In this document: piece by piece, positions 62,590 through 64,000 of the stretch
Position numbering within the stretch: position 1 is the first letter of the stretch
Layout: every line of letters begins with the position of its first letter
DNA from: Candidatus Fraserbacteria bacterium
Lineage (GTDB): Bacteria; Bipolaricaulota; Bipolaricaulia; RBG-16-55-9; JAJCYT01
Assembly: GCA_029262795.1 (NCBI GenBank)
Contig: JAJCYT010000030.1
Span: 248,001-312,000 of the forward strand
Reading direction: 5' to 3'
Length of the DNA: 64,000 nt
Translations under genes and position numbers: made by a program
Notes under the pieces: generated by a model
What the model saw: the letters and a program-made list of their open reading frames with translations, nothing else
What the model was told of the DNA's origin: nothing
Database searches by the model: none

Positions 62590-63168
62590 ATGAAGCACTC
62601 AGACACAAAAACGCAGATTTTGGATGTGGCTCAAGATTTGATTCAAAGGCGTGGGGTCAATGGCATGAGTTTTAAAGATATTAGCGAAACCATTGGGATT
62701 CGCCGCGCCAGCATCCACCACCATTTTGAGACGAAAGAAAAATTGCTTGAGGCATTAATGACACGCTACAGCCAAGAGTATGGCAGCGCTATTGAGGACA
62801 TTGTGGCCTCGAGTGCTTCTGCAAAAAACAAACTTACGCGTTATATGAAATTGTTTTTAAAAACAGCCGAAGCAGATCCACCAGAAAAAGCCTGTATGTG
62901 CGGCATGTTGGCTGCTGAAATTGCCAGTATAGGAGAACAAGCCGCAAGGTTGGTGGTGGATTATTCCGAATCAAGTGTACAACAGATTGCTCGTATTTTA
63001 GATCAAGGCAAAAAAAATGGAGAGTTTCAGTTTAATGGAGATATCAATGTTATGGCCAGAATGATTTTTTCATTTCTAGAAGGGGGTTTGATTTTTGTGC
63101 GTGCCAATGGGCAGAAACAACAATTTAAAGCAATGACCAAACAGGTGTTTAAATTGATCGAAGCATAA
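62590..63168 (+). CDS. TetR/AcrR family transcriptional regulator
   Basis: 192 aa. The frame is open from 62542, but that would place the operator inside the coding region; MKHSDTKTQILDVAQDLIQRRG from 62590 is the normal TetR start. The N-terminal HTH MSFKDISETIGIRRASIHHHFETKEKLLEAL is canonical; the C-terminal helical ligand domain includes ACMCGMLAAEIAS, a cysteine pair that could sense thiol-reactive compounds. It probably represses itself and the SDR gene, since near-identical palindromes lie before both. Confidence 0.92.
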   Translation: MKHSDTKTQILDVAQDLIQRRGVNGMSFKDISETIGIRRASIHHHFETKEKLLEALMTRYSQEYGSAIEDIVASSASAKNKLTRYMKLFLKTAEADPPEKACMCGMLAAEIASIGEQAARLVVDYSESSVQQIARILDQGKKNGEFQFNGDINVMARMIFSFLEGGLIFVRANGQKQQFKAMTKQVFKLIEA

Positions 63169-63185
63169 AAATTTTAAACTTAAAA

Positions 63186-63205
63186 ACTACCTTCATGTAG
63201 GTAGT
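63186..63205 (+). promoter_or_regulatory. TetR operator before the SDR gene
   Basis: ACTACCT-TCATGT-AGGTAGT, the same CTACCT/AGGTAG half-sites as in the tetR promoter but with wider spacing; 19 bases before the SDR start codon. Confidence 0.65.
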
Positions 63206-63223
63206 TGATTAAAGGAGACACAC

Positions 63224-63964
63224 ATGAAACAGCAAACACAAACAGCCATCATCACAGGTGCTTATGGCGGCATGGGATTTGACATGGCGCAAGCTTTTTT
63301 GGATCGCGGAGACAATGTGGTGCTCACTGGGCGCAACAGTGAAAAGTTGGATGCCGCAGCGCAGCAATTAGGAAATTTTGGCCAAGTGGCTGTGGTTGCA
63401 GGCGACGTCGGGGAAAAATCAACGGGTGAACAGGTGGTTGCTACTGCAATTGAACATTTTGGTTCAGTTGATGTTTTGGTTAATAATGCAGGTGTTTTTT
63501 ACGCAAAACCCTTTTTGGAAAACACAGCTGATGACCTTGAAACATTTTTTCATACCAACCTCAAAGGCACTTACTTCACCTCCCAATCCGCTGTCAAACA
63601 AATGATTGAACAAGGATCAGGAGGCGCTATCATCAATATCGGCACAGTTCTGGTAGATCATGCAATCACAGGCTTGCCTGCAAGTGCCGCTATGACGAGC
63701 AAAGGTGGCATTCATGCGTTAACAATTTCTCTTTCTGCCGAGTTAGCGCCTCATAACATCCGTGTCAACACCGTTGCACCCGGCATTATTCGAACCCCTT
63801 TACACGGTGATGCCAATGTGGATGATTTGGCAGGCATTCACCCCCTCAACCGCGTGGGTGAAGTTTCGGAAACAACAGGTGCAGTCCTCTATTTGGCCGA
63901 TGCCACCTATACCACAGGAGAAATTTTAGCTGTGGATGGTGGCTATCGCGTAGGTCGTCAATAA
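63224..63964 (+). CDS. SDR-family protein lacking the catalytic tyrosine
   Basis: 246 aa. The Rossmann part is intact (TGAYGGMGFD, NNAG at 87-90, VNTVAPGIIRTPLHGD), and AAAGGAG precedes the ATG. The catalytic tetrad is not: the Tyr position reads A156 in PASAAMTSK160, four residues before the retained lysine, and the usual serine region is NIGTVL. It may be a non-classical enzyme or a cofactor-binding protein. Under the same operator as the TetR gene just upstream, so it is probably the induced target. Confidence 0.85.
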   Translation: MKQQTQTAIITGAYGGMGFDMAQAFLDRGDNVVLTGRNSEKLDAAAQQLGNFGQVAVVAGDVGEKSTGEQVVATAIEHFGSVDVLVNNAGVFYAKPFLENTADDLETFFHTNLKGTYFTSQSAVKQMIEQGSGGAIINIGTVLVDHAITGLPASAAMTSKGGIHALTISLSAELAPHNIRVNTVAPGIIRTPLHGDANVDDLAGIHPLNRVGEVSETTGAVLYLADATYTTGEILAVDGGYRVGRQ

Positions 63965-63994
63965 CTTTGGCTCAACAAGAAAGGAGTAAAAAAT

Positions 63995-64000
63995 ATGCCT
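63995..64000 (+). CDS. Start of a further gene (truncated by window edge)
   Basis: AAGGAGT lies upstream of ATGCCT at the extreme end, the same arrangement as for the SDR gene, so a co-transcribed gene probably starts here. Only two codons are visible and no function can be given. Confidence 0.4.

Noticed and set aside
1..64000. CRISPR array
   Set aside because: No regularly spaced identical repeats; the only repeats seen are the palindromic interspersed family and the linker repeats.
1..64000. Prophage or transposon
   Set aside because: No integrase, transposase, portal or capsid-type gene found; the tRNA-Asn at 10.8 kb has no flanking integrase or direct duplication of its 3' end.

Overview
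This 64 kb window is a dense, mosaic piece of a bacterial chromosome of moderate G+C with short gaps, many ATGA/GTGA-type gene overlaps and clear Shine-Dalgarno sites. The phylum cannot be fixed from the sequence alone. Three traits help. The stress operon is hrcA-grpE-dnaK-dnaJ behind a CIRCE element. DnaK lacks the N-terminal insert usual in Gram-negative bacteria and resembles the Bacillus type. Two exported proteins in one operon look like outer-membrane beta-barrels, which would mean a double membrane. O2-dependent chemistry (a phytanoyl-CoA dioxygenase-type enzyme) and several transporters for scavenged solutes suggest an aerobic or facultative heterotroph.

Layout. 1-6.6 kb: a YnjBCD-like binding-protein ABC transporter with a LacD/YihT-like aldolase, divergent from an aldo/keto reductase; between them lies a cluster of four ACCACTYAT half-sites. 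6.7-12.9 kb: an FG-GAP/UnbV secreted protein, a Nif11-PhyH fusion with a coupled membrane-anchored helical protein, tRNA-Asn, a Crp/Fnr regulator and a lipoprotein. 13-19.9 kb: a peptide-type ABC system (two permeases and two paralogous binding proteins, no ATPases). 20-23.7 kb: tig-clpP and an ABC-F ATPase. 23.8-27.3 kb: a possible 34-residue ORF, a small membrane protein, a cyclase-family hydrolase and a three-gene exported/beta-barrel/NHL operon. 27.3-32.1 kb: the heat-shock operon. 32.2-43.5 kb: housekeeping and signalling genes (DinB-like, MFS, thioesterase, M42 peptidase, RimI-like, GGDEF, acyl-CoA carboxylase beta, DUF6314-like, adenylate cyclase, polyprenyl synthase, argS), with four copies of a short G-rich palindromic repeat in the gaps. 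43.6-49.1 kb: an SDR and a second peptide-type ABC system, again without ATPases. 49.3-54.8 kb: a MacB-type ABC pair with an exported protein, divergent from an exported protein followed by a LytS/LytTR two-component pair. 54.9-56.6 kb: small membrane and cupredoxin-like proteins and a DoxX-like protein. 56.6-58.5 kb: a small mercury locus (merR, merB, a GDCCVxC protein and a membrane protein) with a textbook MerR operator but no merA. 58.5-64 kb: a NosD-like beta-helix protein, lepA, a TetR relic with its old operator, an exported membrane protein, an intact TetR and the SDR it probably controls.

How the parts fit. Stoichiometry in two ABC operons appears to be set by intercistronic hairpins directly after the binding-protein genes. 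Two nucleotide second-messenger enzymes (a diguanylate cyclase with an intact I-site and a 2TM-fused class III cyclase) and a Crp-family regulator lie in the same window. The most unusual items are the Nif11-dioxygenase fusion, the lysine-rich tail on trigger factor, the merA-less mer operon, the interspersed repeat family and the decayed TetR duplicate whose operator still matches the intact copy.
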